Below, in pieces: positions 1 to 9,822 of a stretch of 64,000 nt of DNA; the stretch's first letter is position 1; each line of letters starts with the position of its first letter. The stretch comes from Caulobacter flavus (lineage in GTDB: Bacteria; Pseudomonadota; Alphaproteobacteria; Caulobacterales; Caulobacteraceae), in assembly GCF_003722335.1 (NCBI RefSeq), contig NZ_CP026100.1, positions 744,001 to 808,000 of the forward strand. The letters run 5' to 3'. Both the position numbers and the translations under genes were made by a program. The notes beneath the pieces were generated by a model. It searched no databases. It saw only the letters and a list, made by a program, of their open reading frames with translations, and had not been told where the DNA came from.

Positions 1-557
1 TACGAGGCGCCGCCGGGCCCCGGATGCGAGGCGTCCAGGAAGGTCGCGGCCTCGGGGCTGAACTTGTTGAACGAGGTCACCGTGGTGTCGAACTTGGCGG
101 GCGTGATGCCGCCGCGACCGTGGTGGAACTGGTTGGGCTGCTGGAAGACGCGCAGCTTGCGCGGCGCGGCCACGCGCTGGGCCACCGTCGTGGTGGTCGC
201 GGCGGTCGCCGCTCCGGCCGGCGGGGCGGGCGGGAAGACGTCGGCCGTGCCGGCCCAGGTTTCCCAGATCGGCAGCGACTGGCCGTTGAACGACTGGCCC
301 GACGGCTGGGCCATGGCCTGCCAGAGCTGCCAGGCGTGGTTGCGCATCGCGGCCGTGTCGGCGTTGGCGATCCAGCCGTTGATCGTGGCGGCGGCCACCG
401 GGTAGTTCGGCGTGGTCGGCAGCGGCACCGGCGTGATGACGGCGACGTCCAGCAGCGCCTCGGGCTTGGGCGCGGATGCTTCCGGCGCCTTGTCGCAGCC
501 GGCCAGCCCGGCGCACAGCGCGACGGTCGCGGCCGTCGCAATCGCGATCTTCCTCAT
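1..557 (-). CDS. Putative lipoprotein, 3' end cut by window edge
   Basis: The gene reads leftward off the window, so only the first ~185 codons are present. The N-terminus is a lipoprotein signal: a short positively charged start (MRKIAIA), a hydrophobic stretch and a lipobox LAGC at about residues 18-21, followed by an Ala/Pro-rich linker. The rest contains a Trp-rich segment (about residues 60-105, including WQLWQAM and WETWAGT) and a Thr/Ala-rich linker. The protein should be anchored in the envelope. I do not recognise the family and assign no function. The start is the only ATG that gives a complete signal peptide. The gene diverges from the SH3-domain gene at 807. Confidence 0.7.
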   Translation of the reverse strand, partial: MRKIAIATAATVALCAGLAGCDKAPEASAPKPEALLDVAVITPVPLPTTPNYPVAAATINGWIANADTAAMRNHAWQLWQAMAQPSGQSFNGQSLPIWETWAGTADVFPPAPPAGAATAATTTTVAQRVAAPRKLRVFQQPNQFHHGRGGITPAKFDTTVTSFNKFSPEAATFLDASHPGPGGAS

Positions 558-806
558 GGGTCGTCCCCTCCCCGACGCGGTGTTGCGGGCCGCGCCATCG
601 ACGCATCCTAGCGCAAGCGCGCATCCGAAGGTTGTGAATTTGCGCACCACGACTTCGGAGAGGGTCGCCGGGCCTGTTTCGAAAAAATTCCAACATGAAC
701 GAAATCTGTCGAACGACCTGACGGCCCGGTTCAGCTTCGACCTGCGATCTTGCGTCTCACGGGGCCGACGGCTCCGAACCAATCACAGGGACGAAGGACT
801 ATCGCC

Positions 807-1394
807 ATGCAAAAGACCAACGACATCAAGAAGATGGGCAAGACGATCGGCCTGACCATCGCCGCCGCCGCCACCGCCTTCACCATGGCCTCGGCCCCCG
901 CCGCCAACGCGGTCGAACAGCGCCTGGGCGGCGTCGTCGGCTGCAACGCCTCGGGCAAGAAGCAGGAAACCGGCGCCGTGATCGGCGGCCTGCTGGGCGC
1001 CGTCGCCGGCTCGCAGCTGGCCAAGAACGAGCGCGGCGCGGGCACCGCCATCGGCGCGGTCGTCGGCGCGGGCGCCGGCTCCTACGTCGGCTGCAGCATG
1101 CAGAAGAAGGAAGCCTCGCGCGACGTCGGCGGCTCGTACAAGACCAGCAACGGCATCAAGGTCTCGCACAACGTCGACTCCGCGCCGATGACCAAGATCA
1201 GCGGCAAGTACGTCGCCCGCTCGAACCTGAACCTTCGCGCCTCGGCCTCGACCAGCGGCATGCGCGTCGGCTCGGTCGTCGCCGGCGAGACCTTCCAGGC
1301 CCTGGGCCGCACCAGCGACGGCCGCTGGATCCTGGTCGGCCAGAACGGCGTCGGCGTCGGCTACGTCTCCAGCGCCTACGTCTACCGCGCCTAA
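807..1394 (+). CDS. Secreted glycine-zipper / bacterial SH3 domain protein
   Basis: This 195-residue exported protein has a signal peptide (about residues 1-35, cleaved near ANA), then a glycine-zipper segment of alternating Gly/Ala (about residues 55-95, GAVIGGLLGAVAG and GAVVGAGAGS). The C-terminal SH3b-like domain carries the usual NLNLRASAS motif and ends in a GYVSSAYVYRA strand. Glycine zippers of this kind insert in or associate with the outer membrane, and bacterial SH3 domains commonly bind peptidoglycan, so a cell-envelope role is likely. The ATG at 807 is chosen because it starts the signal peptide; the upstream in-frame extension lacks one. A strong terminator follows at 1449. Confidence 0.85.
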   Translation: MQKTNDIKKMGKTIGLTIAAAATAFTMASAPAANAVEQRLGGVVGCNASGKKQETGAVIGGLLGAVAGSQLAKNERGAGTAIGAVVGAGAGSYVGCSMQKKEASRDVGGSYKTSNGIKVSHNVDSAPMTKISGKYVARSNLNLRASASTSGMRVGSVVAGETFQALGRTSDGRWILVGQNGVGVGYVSSAYVYRA

Positions 1395-1448
1395 CACCCG
1401 AGTTCGGGGCGCGCTCCCCAACCCCCGTCCCCGCGCGCTCCGTGCGAG

Positions 1449-1479
1449 CCCGCCTGGTCCCCCGACCAGGCGGGTTTTT
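1449..1479 (+). terminator. Rho-independent terminator of the SH3-domain gene
   Basis: An 11-bp perfect stem (CCCGCCTGGTC at 1449-1459 with its complement at 1464-1474), a 4-base loop and five T residues lie 55 bases after the stop codon at 1394. Confidence 0.9.
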
Positions 1480-1502
1480 CGCGTGGGCCGCCAATCCGCC
1501 AA

Positions 1503-1539
1503 TCCCGTCATTCCCGCCACGAGGGCGGGAATGACGGGA
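1503..1539. repeat. Intergenic palindromic repeat, family A, copy 1
   Basis: A 16-bp perfect inverted repeat (TCCCGTCATTCCCGCC at 1503-1518, complement at 1524-1539) with a 5-base loop. The same palindrome recurs at 28912, 31447 and in a double form at 43394. It lies between convergent genes. Confidence 0.9.
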
Positions 1540-1567
1540 AGAAAAGGGAGAGCGCTAGCCAACTCCC

Positions 1568-2080
1568 TCACCCCAGCGCGCTGACGCCGCCCAGCCAGGT
1601 CTGCCAGACGATCACGAAGCCGCCGTGCAGCAGCACCGCCGGCCACAGCGAGCCGGTGCGCAGCCGCGTCAGGGCGCAGGCCAGGCCGAGGATCGCCGTG
1701 CACAGCAGGAAATCCCAGCGCAGGAACATCGTCGCGTGCGGCAGGAAGGTCAGGGTCTCGAACGGATGCCAGGCCACGTAGAGCGCGGTGGAGACGGCGA
1801 CCCATAGCCAGAGCCGCCGGGTCTCGTCGCGCCCGGGCAGCAGCAGGGCGCGGAACGGGATCTCCTCGCCCAGCGCCGGGATGATCCACACCGTCAGCAG
1901 CCGCAGCGGCAGGCCGGGCGCGGCGTCGGTCAGGCGATAGAGGCCGGTCGAAAAGCCGATGGCGGTCATCGCCGCGCCGCAGGCCAGGGCGACCAGCGCG
2001 CACCACCGCCAGCCGGCCGCGTCGGGCAGGGTCGTCAGGACGGCGACGAGCCGCCGCCAGACAGCCGTCAGCTGCGCCAC
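1568..2080 (-). CDS. CPBP-family intramembrane metalloprotease
   Basis: The 170-residue product is a multi-pass membrane protein of the CAAX-protease/bacteriocin-processing (CPBP, Abi) family. It shows the family EExxxR motif (GEEIPFR, about residues 62-68), a downstream His in VAWHPF and another in LLHGGF, which are the metal-binding and catalytic positions of this family. The start is a GTG at 2080 that overlaps the stop codon of the Rieske oxygenase gene (2068-2070), suggesting translational coupling. The true substrate is unknown; bacterial members are involved in peptide maturation or self-immunity. No bacteriocin gene was seen nearby. Confidence in the family is good and in the exact start moderate. 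Confidence 0.8.
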   Translation of the reverse strand: MAQLTAVWRRLVAVLTTLPDAAGWRWCALVALACGAAMTAIGFSTGLYRLTDAAPGLPLRLLTVWIIPALGEEIPFRALLLPGRDETRRLWLWVAVSTALYVAWHPFETLTFLPHATMFLRWDFLLCTAILGLACALTRLRTGSLWPAVLLHGGFVIVWQTWLGGVSALG

Positions 2081-3186
2081 TTCAGCGTGGTTTCCCTGAC
2101 CGGATTGACGAACGGCCGGCCCTCGGCACGGCTGGCGGTCCATTCGCGCTTCAGCTGCTGGTACCACTTGGCCTGGGTGTCGGCGTCGTCGATCCAGATC
2201 AGGGCCGGATCGTACTTCAGCCCCTCGTTCTGCAGGTTCACCATGCGCCCGTCCTGGCGCAGGAACTCGCGCGCGAATGGGGCGATCAGGGCCCGCAGCA
2301 TCATCACCGGATGGTCCGACCAGATCAGCTGGCTGATCCGCGTGCTGGTCTCGGTCAGCGGCGTCAGGCAGGTCAGGGCCAGCACCTGACGCTTGCCCAC
2401 CATGATGTGCTCCCAGCGATAGCCGGGCAGGCGGAAGGTGATCTCGATCTGCGGCGCGCCGCCGAGGATGTCGTACAGGCGGTTGGCCTTGCTGCGCCCG
2501 TGGCGGCGCATGACGAAGCCCTCGGGCGAAGGCGCGAAGACCTTGGTCTTCTCCGACTGGCGCTTGGACGAGCGTGCCCACCAGGCCTCGTGCACGTAGG
2601 GGGCGTGGGTGGGGTCCATCAGGCCGACCACCGCGTGGTCCATGTGGGTCTCGAAGATCATCGAGTCGACGATCTTGGCGTCGCCGCCGACCACGCCGGG
2701 GAACGACGGCGGCGGCTGCGGCGGCTCGCCGTCGAACCGCGGGTCGCCGCTGATCCACACGAACACCATCCCCTGGCTCTCGGCCGCCGGATAGCGCCGC
2801 ACGCGGATGCGCGAGACCTCGAGGCTCTGCTCGCTGGTCAGGGACGGGATCGACGCGCAGACGCCGTCCGAGCCGAACCGCCAGCCGTGATAGGGGCACT
2901 CGACGCTGGAGCGGCCGTCGGCCTCCTCCTTCAGCTTGCCGGCCGACAGGGGCGCGGCGCGGTGCGGGCAGACGTCGCGGATGGCGAACACCTTGCCGTC
3001 CTTGCCCCGGCTGACCAGCACCGGCTCGCCCAGGATCTCGTAGCGGACGAGCTTGCCGGTCTTCACCTCGCGCGACAGGGCGGCGAAGTACCAGGCGTCG
3101 AACAGGAAGCCCTTGCCGAACCTGGCGGGCGGGGCCTTGGCGGCGCTGATGGGATGCGAGGCGGTGCGAGCGTCGTCGGCGGGCAT
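2068..3186 (-). CDS. Rieske [2Fe-2S] aromatic-ring oxygenase, alpha subunit-like
   Basis: The 372-residue protein begins with a Rieske domain whose [2Fe-2S] ligands are visible as C73-x-H75 (CPHRA) and C97-x2-H100 (CPYHGW). The C-terminal half resembles the VanA/phthalate-oxygenase catalytic domain; THAPYVHEAWW carries the two His residues expected to hold the mononuclear iron, preceded by an acidic MDH segment. Such enzymes hydroxylate or O-demethylate aromatic or steroid-like substrates using electrons from a separate reductase. No reductase gene is adjacent, so it must borrow one. It is transcribed with the downstream CPBP protease gene, with overlapping ends. The substrate cannot be deduced from the sequence. 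Confidence 0.85.
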   Translation of the reverse strand: MPADDARTASHPISAAKAPPARFGKGFLFDAWYFAALSREVKTGKLVRYEILGEPVLVSRGKDGKVFAIRDVCPHRAAPLSAGKLKEEADGRSSVECPYHGWRFGSDGVCASIPSLTSEQSLEVSRIRVRRYPAAESQGMVFVWISGDPRFDGEPPQPPPSFPGVVGGDAKIVDSMIFETHMDHAVVGLMDPTHAPYVHEAWWARSSKRQSEKTKVFAPSPEGFVMRRHGRSKANRLYDILGGAPQIEITFRLPGYRWEHIMVGKRQVLALTCLTPLTETSTRISQLIWSDHPVMMLRALIAPFAREFLRQDGRMVNLQNEGLKYDPALIWIDDADTQAKWYQQLKREWTASRAEGRPFVNPVRETTLKWRS

Positions 3187-3263
3187 GAGAACGCTTCTAG
3201 CGCCAGTCCGTGGGCGATTTAAGACCGTGGCGAACCCTTATCCGCAAAATCCGCGTCAAAAGC

Positions 3264-4730
3264 TCACCGGCCCGCCGTCTCCACCAGCCGCTGATAGAAG
3301 CGCACCATCTCTTCCAGGTTGGCCAGCGTCATGTGCTCGTTGGTGCCGTGGATCATCCTGGTGCCGTCCATCGACAGGGTGATCGGCTGGAATCGATAGA
3401 TGTCGTCGGCGATCGGCGACATGAAGCGGCTGTCGGTGGCGGCGATGACCAGGCCCGGCGCGACCGGGGCCCCGCTCTCGCTGCCGGCCAGCGAGGCCAG
3501 GGTCTTCCAGCCGTCGGAGGCGGTCGACGACACCGGCGAGGGTTCGTTGAGCTGGCGCTCCCAGGCCAGGGTGACCGGCAGGTCGCCGACGGCGCCCTTG
3601 GCCCGGGCCATCACGGCGGCCGAGCTGTCGCCGGGGGCGATGCGGTAGTTGATCCAGGCCGCGGCGTCCTGGGGCAGCACGTTCTCCTTGGGCGACCCCT
3701 TCAGCATGGTCGGCGCCGTGGTGGTGTGCAGCATGGCCGCGCCGGCCGGCGAGCGGGCCGTCTGCTTGATCAGCAGCGGCGAGAACAGCCAGGTGTTGGC
3801 CGCGGCCATCTTCACCACCGGCGAGGCGCTGGGAGCCAGCGACTTCAGCATGTCGGCGCCGGGACCTTCGAACTTCATCGGATGCGGGTGGTCGGCGATG
3901 GCCAGGACCGCGCGGGCCAGGGTGGTCACCCCCGTCTGCGGCGGCGGCGTCGAGGAGTGCCCGCCCGGGGCCGGGGCGGTGACCCGCAGCGTGCCGTAGC
4001 CCTTCTCGGCGACGCCGATGATCGCGGCCGGGCCCTTGGTGACCGGATTGTCGGCGACCACCACCATGCCCTCGTCGAGCACGAACCAGGCCTTCACCCC
4101 GCGCGCCTTCAGCGTGGCGGCCATGGCCCGGGCGCCGGCGCCGCCGACCTCCTCGTCGTGACCGCTGGCGATGATCACCGTGCGCTTGGGGACGAAGCCG
4201 CCGGCCGCCAGGCCGTCGACCGCCTCGAACAGGCCGACCAGCGAGCCCTTGTCGTCGACCGAACCGCGCCCCCAGACCGCGCCGTCGGCCACCACGCCGC
4301 CGAACGGCGGATGCTTCCAGTCCTTCTCGGTTCCGGCGGTGACGGGCACCACGTCCTGGTGGGCCATCAGCACCAGCGGCGGCAGCGACGGGTCCGAGCC
4401 CTTCCAGGTGTAGATCAGGGCGTGGCCGCCGACGACCTCGCGGGTCATGGCCCTGTGGGCGGCGGGATAGGTGGTCTGCAGCCAGGCGTGCAGGCCGTCC
4501 CACTGCGTCAGGTCGTTCTCGGCGGCGTCCTGGTGGCTGATCGTCTGGAAGCGGATGGCCTCGCCCAGGTGCGCGGCGGCCCTGGCGGCGTCGAACGGAC
4601 GCGCGGCGGCCAGCGGAACGTCGCCGGCCGGCGCCGGCGGCTTGAAGGTGACCGTCCGCACGACGACCACCCCGACCAGCACCGCGACCACGCCTGCCGC
4701 GCCCAGCGCGACCTTGCTCTTCCACCCCAT
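3264..4730 (-). CDS. M20-family metallopeptidase, membrane-anchored (CPS1/PM20D1-like)
   Basis: The 488-residue protein has an N-terminal membrane anchor or signal (about residues 7-25, GAAGVVAVLVGVVVV) followed by an M20 zinc-peptidase domain. Visible motifs are MAHQDVVPV (first metal His/Asp), WGRGSVDDKG (bridging Asp), GHDEEVGG (catalytic Glu and metal Glu), ATDSRF and the C-terminal metal His in HGTNEH. The MAHQDVVPV form and the length resemble the carboxypeptidase S/PM20D1 branch, which hydrolyses dipeptides or N-acyl amino acids. The start ATG at 4730 is chosen because the signal anchor begins there; the long upstream open frame has no signal and crosses the divergent promoter region. 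Confidence 0.87.
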   Translation of the reverse strand: MGWKSKVALGAAGVVAVLVGVVVVRTVTFKPPAPAGDVPLAAARPFDAARAAAHLGEAIRFQTISHQDAAENDLTQWDGLHAWLQTTYPAAHRAMTREVVGGHALIYTWKGSDPSLPPLVLMAHQDVVPVTAGTEKDWKHPPFGGVVADGAVWGRGSVDDKGSLVGLFEAVDGLAAGGFVPKRTVIIASGHDEEVGGAGARAMAATLKARGVKAWFVLDEGMVVVADNPVTKGPAAIIGVAEKGYGTLRVTAPAPGGHSSTPPPQTGVTTLARAVLAIADHPHPMKFEGPGADMLKSLAPSASPVVKMAAANTWLFSPLLIKQTARSPAGAAMLHTTTAPTMLKGSPKENVLPQDAAAWINYRIAPGDSSAAVMARAKGAVGDLPVTLAWERQLNEPSPVSSTASDGWKTLASLAGSESGAPVAPGLVIAATDSRFMSPIADDIYRFQPITLSMDGTRMIHGTNEHMTLANLEEMVRFYQRLVETAGR

Positions 4731-4931
4731 GACGCCCCTTTCGCCGAATGTCAGGCAGCGACTGTGCGACGGGGCGGCGAGGTTGCCAATCCCCATTTCG
4801 ATACCAATTGAATCGAAATATCCGAAAACCTTGTGCGCCATGGAGCAGCCGCATAGGTTGATCGCGTGGGGCCTTTCAGTTTTTCCGTCTTGTGGCGTTC
4901 CGTCGTCGGGCGCGGCCGCCTGGTTGCGCAT

Positions 4932-7900
4932 ATGGCGCTGTTCGAGATCGGCCGGCAGGCGCGCCAGCCCCTCTACTGGATCTCGACGATCCTGCTGTTT
5001 CTCGGCGGCGTCGGGCTGATGGCGATGGACTCCCTGGGCTCCAGCCAGGTGCCTCGCAACGCGCCCTCGACCCTGGCCATGGCCGTCGTGTTCATGAACC
5101 TGCCCTATGTGGTGATCATGGCCGCCCTGGCCGGCGACGCGGCCGTTCGCGACGGCCGCAGCGGCTTTCAGCCCATACTGCAAGCCACGCCGATCCGGCG
5201 CTGGCAGCACGTGCTGGGCCGCTTTCTCGGCGTCCAGGCGGCGACGGTCGTCGCCGGCATGATCGGCTTCGGCGGCCTGCTTGCCGGCTCGGCCGCGCCC
5301 TGGATCCAGGCCTCGGCGATGGGCCCTATCACTGGCCGCAGATCGCGCTGGTCGCCGCGGTTCTGGTCGCGCCCCTGTCGATGTCGGTCAGCGCCGTCTT
5401 CTTCTGCCTGGCGGCCATCACCCGCTCGATCGCCGCCACCACCACGGCGGCGATGGGGTTTCTGCTGGTGTTCTTCGCCTCGCTGGGCCTGCTCGACCTG
5501 CTCGACCACACCGGCATCATCATCATCGCCCTTGCCGAGCCGATGGGCGTGTTCGCCCTGCGCGCCGACATCAGCGGCATGAGCGTCGAGCAGCAGGCGC
5601 TCCAGGCCTTGCCCAAGGACAGCTGGCTGGTCCTCAACCGTCTGGCCTGGCTGGGCGGCGACCTCGCCCTGCTGGCGGTCTCGCTGGCCTTCGAACGACG
5701 CGACGACGCCGCCAAGCTACGCGCCGAACCCAAGGCCGCGCCGGCGCCCGTCCACCCCGCCCACGCCTGGCGCATCGCACCGAGCTTCGCCGGCGGCGCC
5801 TGGCCGATGTTCGCCGCCCGCCTGCGCTGGGAGCTGGCCCGGCTGATGCGCAGTCCATCGCTCTGGGTGATGATCGTGATCATGGTGGCGGTCTCGGCCT
5901 TCGGCCTGCGGGCGCACACCACGGTCGACAGCGCCCCCAGCCTGCCGGCCCTGCGGATCCTGACGCCGGAACTGCTGCCCGGAGTGATCCTGGCCGGCCT
6001 GGCCATCGCCGTCTTCCACGCCGCCGATATCGTCTGGCGCGACCGCGACCTGCGGGTGGCCGAGATCATCGACGCCTCGCCGGTCACCGACTTCGCGCTG
6101 ATGGCGGCCAAGCTGGCCTCGATGGGCGTGGTGCTGGCCGTCGTGGCGGCCGCCGCCTGCGCCACGGCCTTCGGCGTGCAGACCTGGCAGACCTATGTCG
6201 ACGGCCGCCCGGAGGTCTATTTCGTTCTGCTGATCGGGCCGGTCCTGGCCCCGCTGTTCGTACTGGCCGCCACCTCGATCGCCGTCGCCGCCCTCAGCCC
6301 CAACCGCTACGTCGGCTGGGGAATCATGGCCGGCCTGCTGGCCCTGACCGCGATCGGCGAGGCCAAGGGCTTCTCCCATCCGCTGTGGGACTTCATGGAC
6401 ACCCCCAGCGGCTCGCCCAGCGAGATGAACCTCATGGGCGACGGCACCGGCGTGTTCTGGTGGTTCACCCTCTACTGGACGCTCGGCGCGGGCGCCCTGC
6501 TGACCCTGGCCTGGCTGGCCTGGCCGCGCGGCCTGCCGATGGGCTGGCGGCGGCGCTGGATCCGCTCGCGCCAGCGGCTGGCCGGACGCCCCGCCCTGGT
6601 CGGCGGCGCCCTCGTGCTGGCCATGGCCGCCGTCGGGACCTTCATCTTCGTCAACACCAACGTCCGCAACAGCTTCTCCACCCACGACGAGCTCGAGGCC
6701 AGCATGGCCGCCTTCGAGAAGGCCATGGCCCCCTTGCGCGACGCGCCCGGCCCGGCCATCGCCTCGATGCGCGTCGCCATCGACCTGGACCCGCGCCGCC
6801 GCTCGCTGACGGCCCGGGGCGACTACCTGCTGGAAAACCGCACCGGCCGTCCGCTGAAGAGCTTCCTCGTCGACATACCCGCCGACCTCTCCGACTGGAC
6901 CATCCGCCTGGACGGCGCCCGGCAGGAGGAGAGCGACTATCAGGTCGTGACGCTGACCCTCGACCGGCCGATGGCGCCCGGCGAGCAGCGGCGGCTGAGC
7001 TTCGAGACCCGGATGCGCGACAACGGGTTCGGCGTCGACGGCGGCTCGCTCGGCATCGTCGACAACGGCAGCTTCCTGCGCTCGACGGCGTTCATGCCGC
7101 GGGTGGGCGTGGCGGCCGGCGGCTACCTGACCGACACCCTGGCGCGCGAACGCCAGGGCCTGCCGCGCGAACGGCCGATCCGCGAGGCCGTCGATCCCCT
7201 CGCGCACCGGCGGGCGCGCGGAGGGGCCGACTGGCTGACCAGCGACATCACCGTCACCACCGCCGGCGACCAGATCCCCGTCGCGCCCGGCCGCCGCGTG
7301 CTCGACCACATCGAGAACGGCCGCCGCGTCGCGCGCTTCGTCTCCGACACCCCGATGCAGGCCGACTTCTCGCTGCAGTCGGCGCGCTATCAGGTGCGCC
7401 GCGCCAAGGCCGGCCGGGTAGACGTCGAGATCTACTACACCCCCGGCCACGAGATGAACGTCGAGCGCATGGTCGCCGCCGTGCGCGAGGGCCTGCCGGT
7501 GTTCGAGGCCGCCTTCGGTCCCTATCCGCGCGACCACCTGCGGATCGTCGAGTACCCGGCCTATGACGACGACATCGCCGCCATGGCCTGGGCCGGGGCC
7601 ATTCCCTATTCGGAGAAAGGCGGCTTCGTCGCCGATCTGCGCAAGCCGGACGCCTACGACTACGTCACCGCCACCACCCTGCACGAACTGGCTCACCAGT
7701 GGTGGGGCCACCAGGTCGAGCCGGCCGACGCCCGGGGCGCGCGCTTCCTGACCGAGGGCCTGGCCGAGTATTCCGCGCTGATGGCGATGAACAGGCTGCG
7801 CGGACCCACGGTCGGCAACCGGGGCTTCGCCCTGGCGGTGAGCGGATATTTCCGCGACAGCAACCGCCGGCGCGAGCCGGAGCCCGCCGTCGTGGCCGTC

Positions 7901-8200
7901 TCGTCGTCCGGCGGCGAGAACTATGTCGCCTACCAGCGGTCCGCGCTCGCCCTGCTGACGGTGCGCGCCCGCTGCGGCGAGGAGAACCTGCATCGGCGGC
8001 TGCGCGGCTTCGTGCGGCGGTATCGCTTCCGCAACGCGCCCTACCCGACCTCGGAAGACCTGATGGGCGCGCTGAAGGCGGCCTGTCCCGCCAAGGACTG
8101 GGCCGCGATCGAGCCGACCTTCCGCGATCCGGCGCGCCGGCTGTTCGTCGGCTTCGAGGCCGGCCCCGGGCCGAGCACCGCGCCGGCCATGCCGGACTGA
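4932..8200 (+). pseudogene. ABC-2 permease/M1 aminopeptidase fusion, frameshifted
   Basis: Two overlapping frames together make one ~1,090-residue protein. The ATG at 4932 opens a typical ABC-2 permease N-terminus (MALFEIGRQ, then membrane segments). At about 5321-5327 the frame is lost, and it continues one base out of phase as GPYHWPQ through more membrane segments, a periplasmic region and an M1 peptidase domain. The zinc motif HELAHQWWGH (about 7682-7711) and the downstream Glu of EGLAEY (about 7756) are intact. Restoring one C in the GGGCCCT run rejoins the frames as MGPYHWPQ, so this is either a real inactivating deletion or a sequencing error. Related fusions usually sit beside an ABC ATPase gene; none is adjacent here. 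Confidence 0.8.
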
Positions 8201-8207
8201 GCCGCCC

Positions 8208-8447
8208 CTAGCCCTTCACGTGCGTCGTCGGCCGGTCGTGGCCGTCGGACAGTTCCTCGCGCCATTGGCCGCGATCGTCCTCGTAGGTGATGCCGACCGT
8301 ATCGCCCGCCACCTTCTGCTCGCCGGCCGCGCGCTTGGCCGCCGCCAGGGCGGCGTCGTGGCTGGGATAGGTTTCCGAGAACACGTCGCCGAGCTTGTAA
8401 GCCCAGCCGCCGTCGTGCTCGACGATGGTGTAGGTGATGTCGGTCAT
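8208..8447 (-). CDS. DUF2188-like small protein
   Basis: A 79-residue soluble acidic protein. The layout YTIVEHDGGWAYK, then a Thr/Ser-His-AALAAAKRAA helix and a final beta strand with GQWREE resembles DUF2188-type proteins, where one helix packs on a small beta sheet. No catalytic residues are evident and the function is unknown. It ends convergently with the M1/permease gene (8 bases apart) and lies 94 bases downstream of ccr on the same strand's far side. The start ATG at 8447 has an AAGGAGCGC ribosome-binding site just upstream. Confidence 0.75.
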   Translation of the reverse strand: MTDITYTIVEHDGGWAYKLGDVFSETYPSHDAALAAAKRAAGEQKVAGDTVGITYEDDRGQWREELSDGHDRPTTHVKG

Positions 8448-8541
8448 GCGGGCGCTCCTTCCGCTGGAAAACTGAAGGTGAGGAAACGCGGTTCCGGCGG
8501 CGAAGTCTTGGATGCGGGCGCCGAGTTTTTTATCCGGCTCC

Positions 8542-9822
8542 CTACCCCGCCCCGCTCAGCTCCTGCACTTCCTCGAAAGTGCGCAGGCCTGGGCGCTGGG
8601 CGCAGACCAGCACGCCCATGTTGCCGGGCAGGTGCTGGTTGGCCAGCATCTTCTCGTGGGCGGCGGGGATCTGGTCCCAGGGGAACACCTCCGACAGGCA
8701 GGGATCGACGCGGCGGTCGATCACCAGCTGGTTGGCGGCGCTGGCCTGCATCAGGTTGGCGAAGTGGCTGCCCTGCACGCGCTTCTGGCGCATCCACAGG
8801 AAGCGGGCGTCCATGGTCAGGTTGAAGCCGCTGGTGCCGGCGCAGATGGCGACCATGCCGCCGCGCTTCACGACGAAGACCGAGACCGGGAAGGTCGACT
8901 CCCCCGGGTGCTCGAACACCAGGTCGACGTCGCGGTTGCCGGTGATCTGCCAGATGGCTTTGCCGAACTTGCGGCTCTCCTTCATGTAGTCGGCGAACTC
9001 GGGGCCGTTGACCTTGGGCAGCTGGCCCCAGCAGTCGAACTCCTTGCGGTTCAGCACCGCCTTGGCGCCCATCGACAGCACGAACTCGCGCTTGTCGTCG
9101 TCGCTGACCACGCCGATGGCGTTGGCCCCGGCCACGGCCGCCAGCTGCACGGCGAAGACGCCGAGACCCCCGGACGCGCCCCAGACCAGCACGTTCTGGC
9201 CTGGCTTCAGCTCATGCGGCTTGTGGCCGAACAGCATGCGGTAGGCGGTGGCGAGGGTCAGGGTGTAGCAGGCCGCCTCCTCCCAGGTGAGGTGGCGAGG
9301 GCGCGGCATCAGCTGGCGCGACTGCACGCGGCAGAACTGGGCGAAGCTGCCGTCCGGCGTCTCGTAGCCCCAGATGCGCTGGCTGGACGAGTACATCGGG
9401 TCGCCGCCGTTACACTCCTCGTCGTCGCCGTCGTCCTGATTGCAGTGGATGACCACCTCGTCGCCCAGCTTCCAGCGCTTCACCTTGGGGCCCACCGCCC
9501 AGACGATGCCGGAAGCGTCGGAGCCGGCGACGTGGAAGGGATGCTTGTGACCGTCCAGCGGGCTGATCGGCTCGCCCAAAGCGGCCCAGATGCCGTTGTA
9601 GTTGACGCCGGCGGCCATCACGAGGATTAGCACCTCGTCCTCGCCGATCTCCCAGGTGGGCACCACCTCGACCTGCATGGCGCTGGCCGGCGCGCCGTGC
9701 CGCTCCTTGCGGATCGTCCAGGCGTACATCGACTTGGGCACGTGGAAAGGCGGCGGGATCTCGCCGATCTCGTAGAGGTCCTTCACGGGCGACGCGGTGG
9801 TCTCGAGGGTCGCGGTCGTCAT
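8542..9822 (-). CDS. ccr: Crotonyl-CoA carboxylase/reductase
   Basis: The 426-residue protein is a medium-chain dehydrogenase/reductase with an N-terminal GroES-like domain and a Rossmann domain (WGASGGLGVFAVQLA). Long family-specific insertions such as CNQDDGDDEECNGGDP and the C-terminal MRQKRVQGSHFANL identify crotonyl-CoA carboxylase/reductase rather than a quinone reductase. The enzyme uses NADPH and CO2 to convert crotonyl-CoA to ethylmalonyl-CoA, the defining step of the ethylmalonyl-CoA pathway that replaces the glyoxylate shunt for C2 assimilation. The length matches the family (about 430). The ATG at 9822 starts the conserved region; the longer open frame upstream overlaps the divergent crotonase gene. 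Other pathway genes are not in the window. Confidence 0.93.
   Translation of the reverse strand: MTTATLETTASPVKDLYEIGEIPPPFHVPKSMYAWTIRKERHGAPASAMQVEVVPTWEIGEDEVLILVMAAGVNYNGIWAALGEPISPLDGHKHPFHVAGSDASGIVWAVGPKVKRWKLGDEVVIHCNQDDGDDEECNGGDPMYSSSQRIWGYETPDGSFAQFCRVQSRQLMPRPRHLTWEEAACYTLTLATAYRMLFGHKPHELKPGQNVLVWGASGGLGVFAVQLAAVAGANAIGVVSDDDKREFVLSMGAKAVLNRKEFDCWGQLPKVNGPEFADYMKESRKFGKAIWQITGNRDVDLVFEHPGESTFPVSVFVVKRGGMVAICAGTSGFNLTMDARFLWMRQKRVQGSHFANLMQASAANQLVIDRRVDPCLSEVFPWDQIPAAHEKMLANQHLPGNMGVLVCAQRPGLRTFEEVQELSGAG

Noticed and set aside
3210..4811. Long plus-strand open frame opposite the M20 peptidase gene
   Set aside because: It is Gly/Arg/His-rich with no domain and lies fully antisense to a well-supported M20 gene; a high-GC shadow frame.
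5281..7566. Long plus-strand frame inside the permease/M1 gene
   Set aside because: Arg/Pro-rich shadow in a third frame; the M1 motifs are in the other frame.
8448..8541. Possible small gene between DUF2188 and ccr
   Set aside because: Only short frames without ribosome-binding sites were seen.
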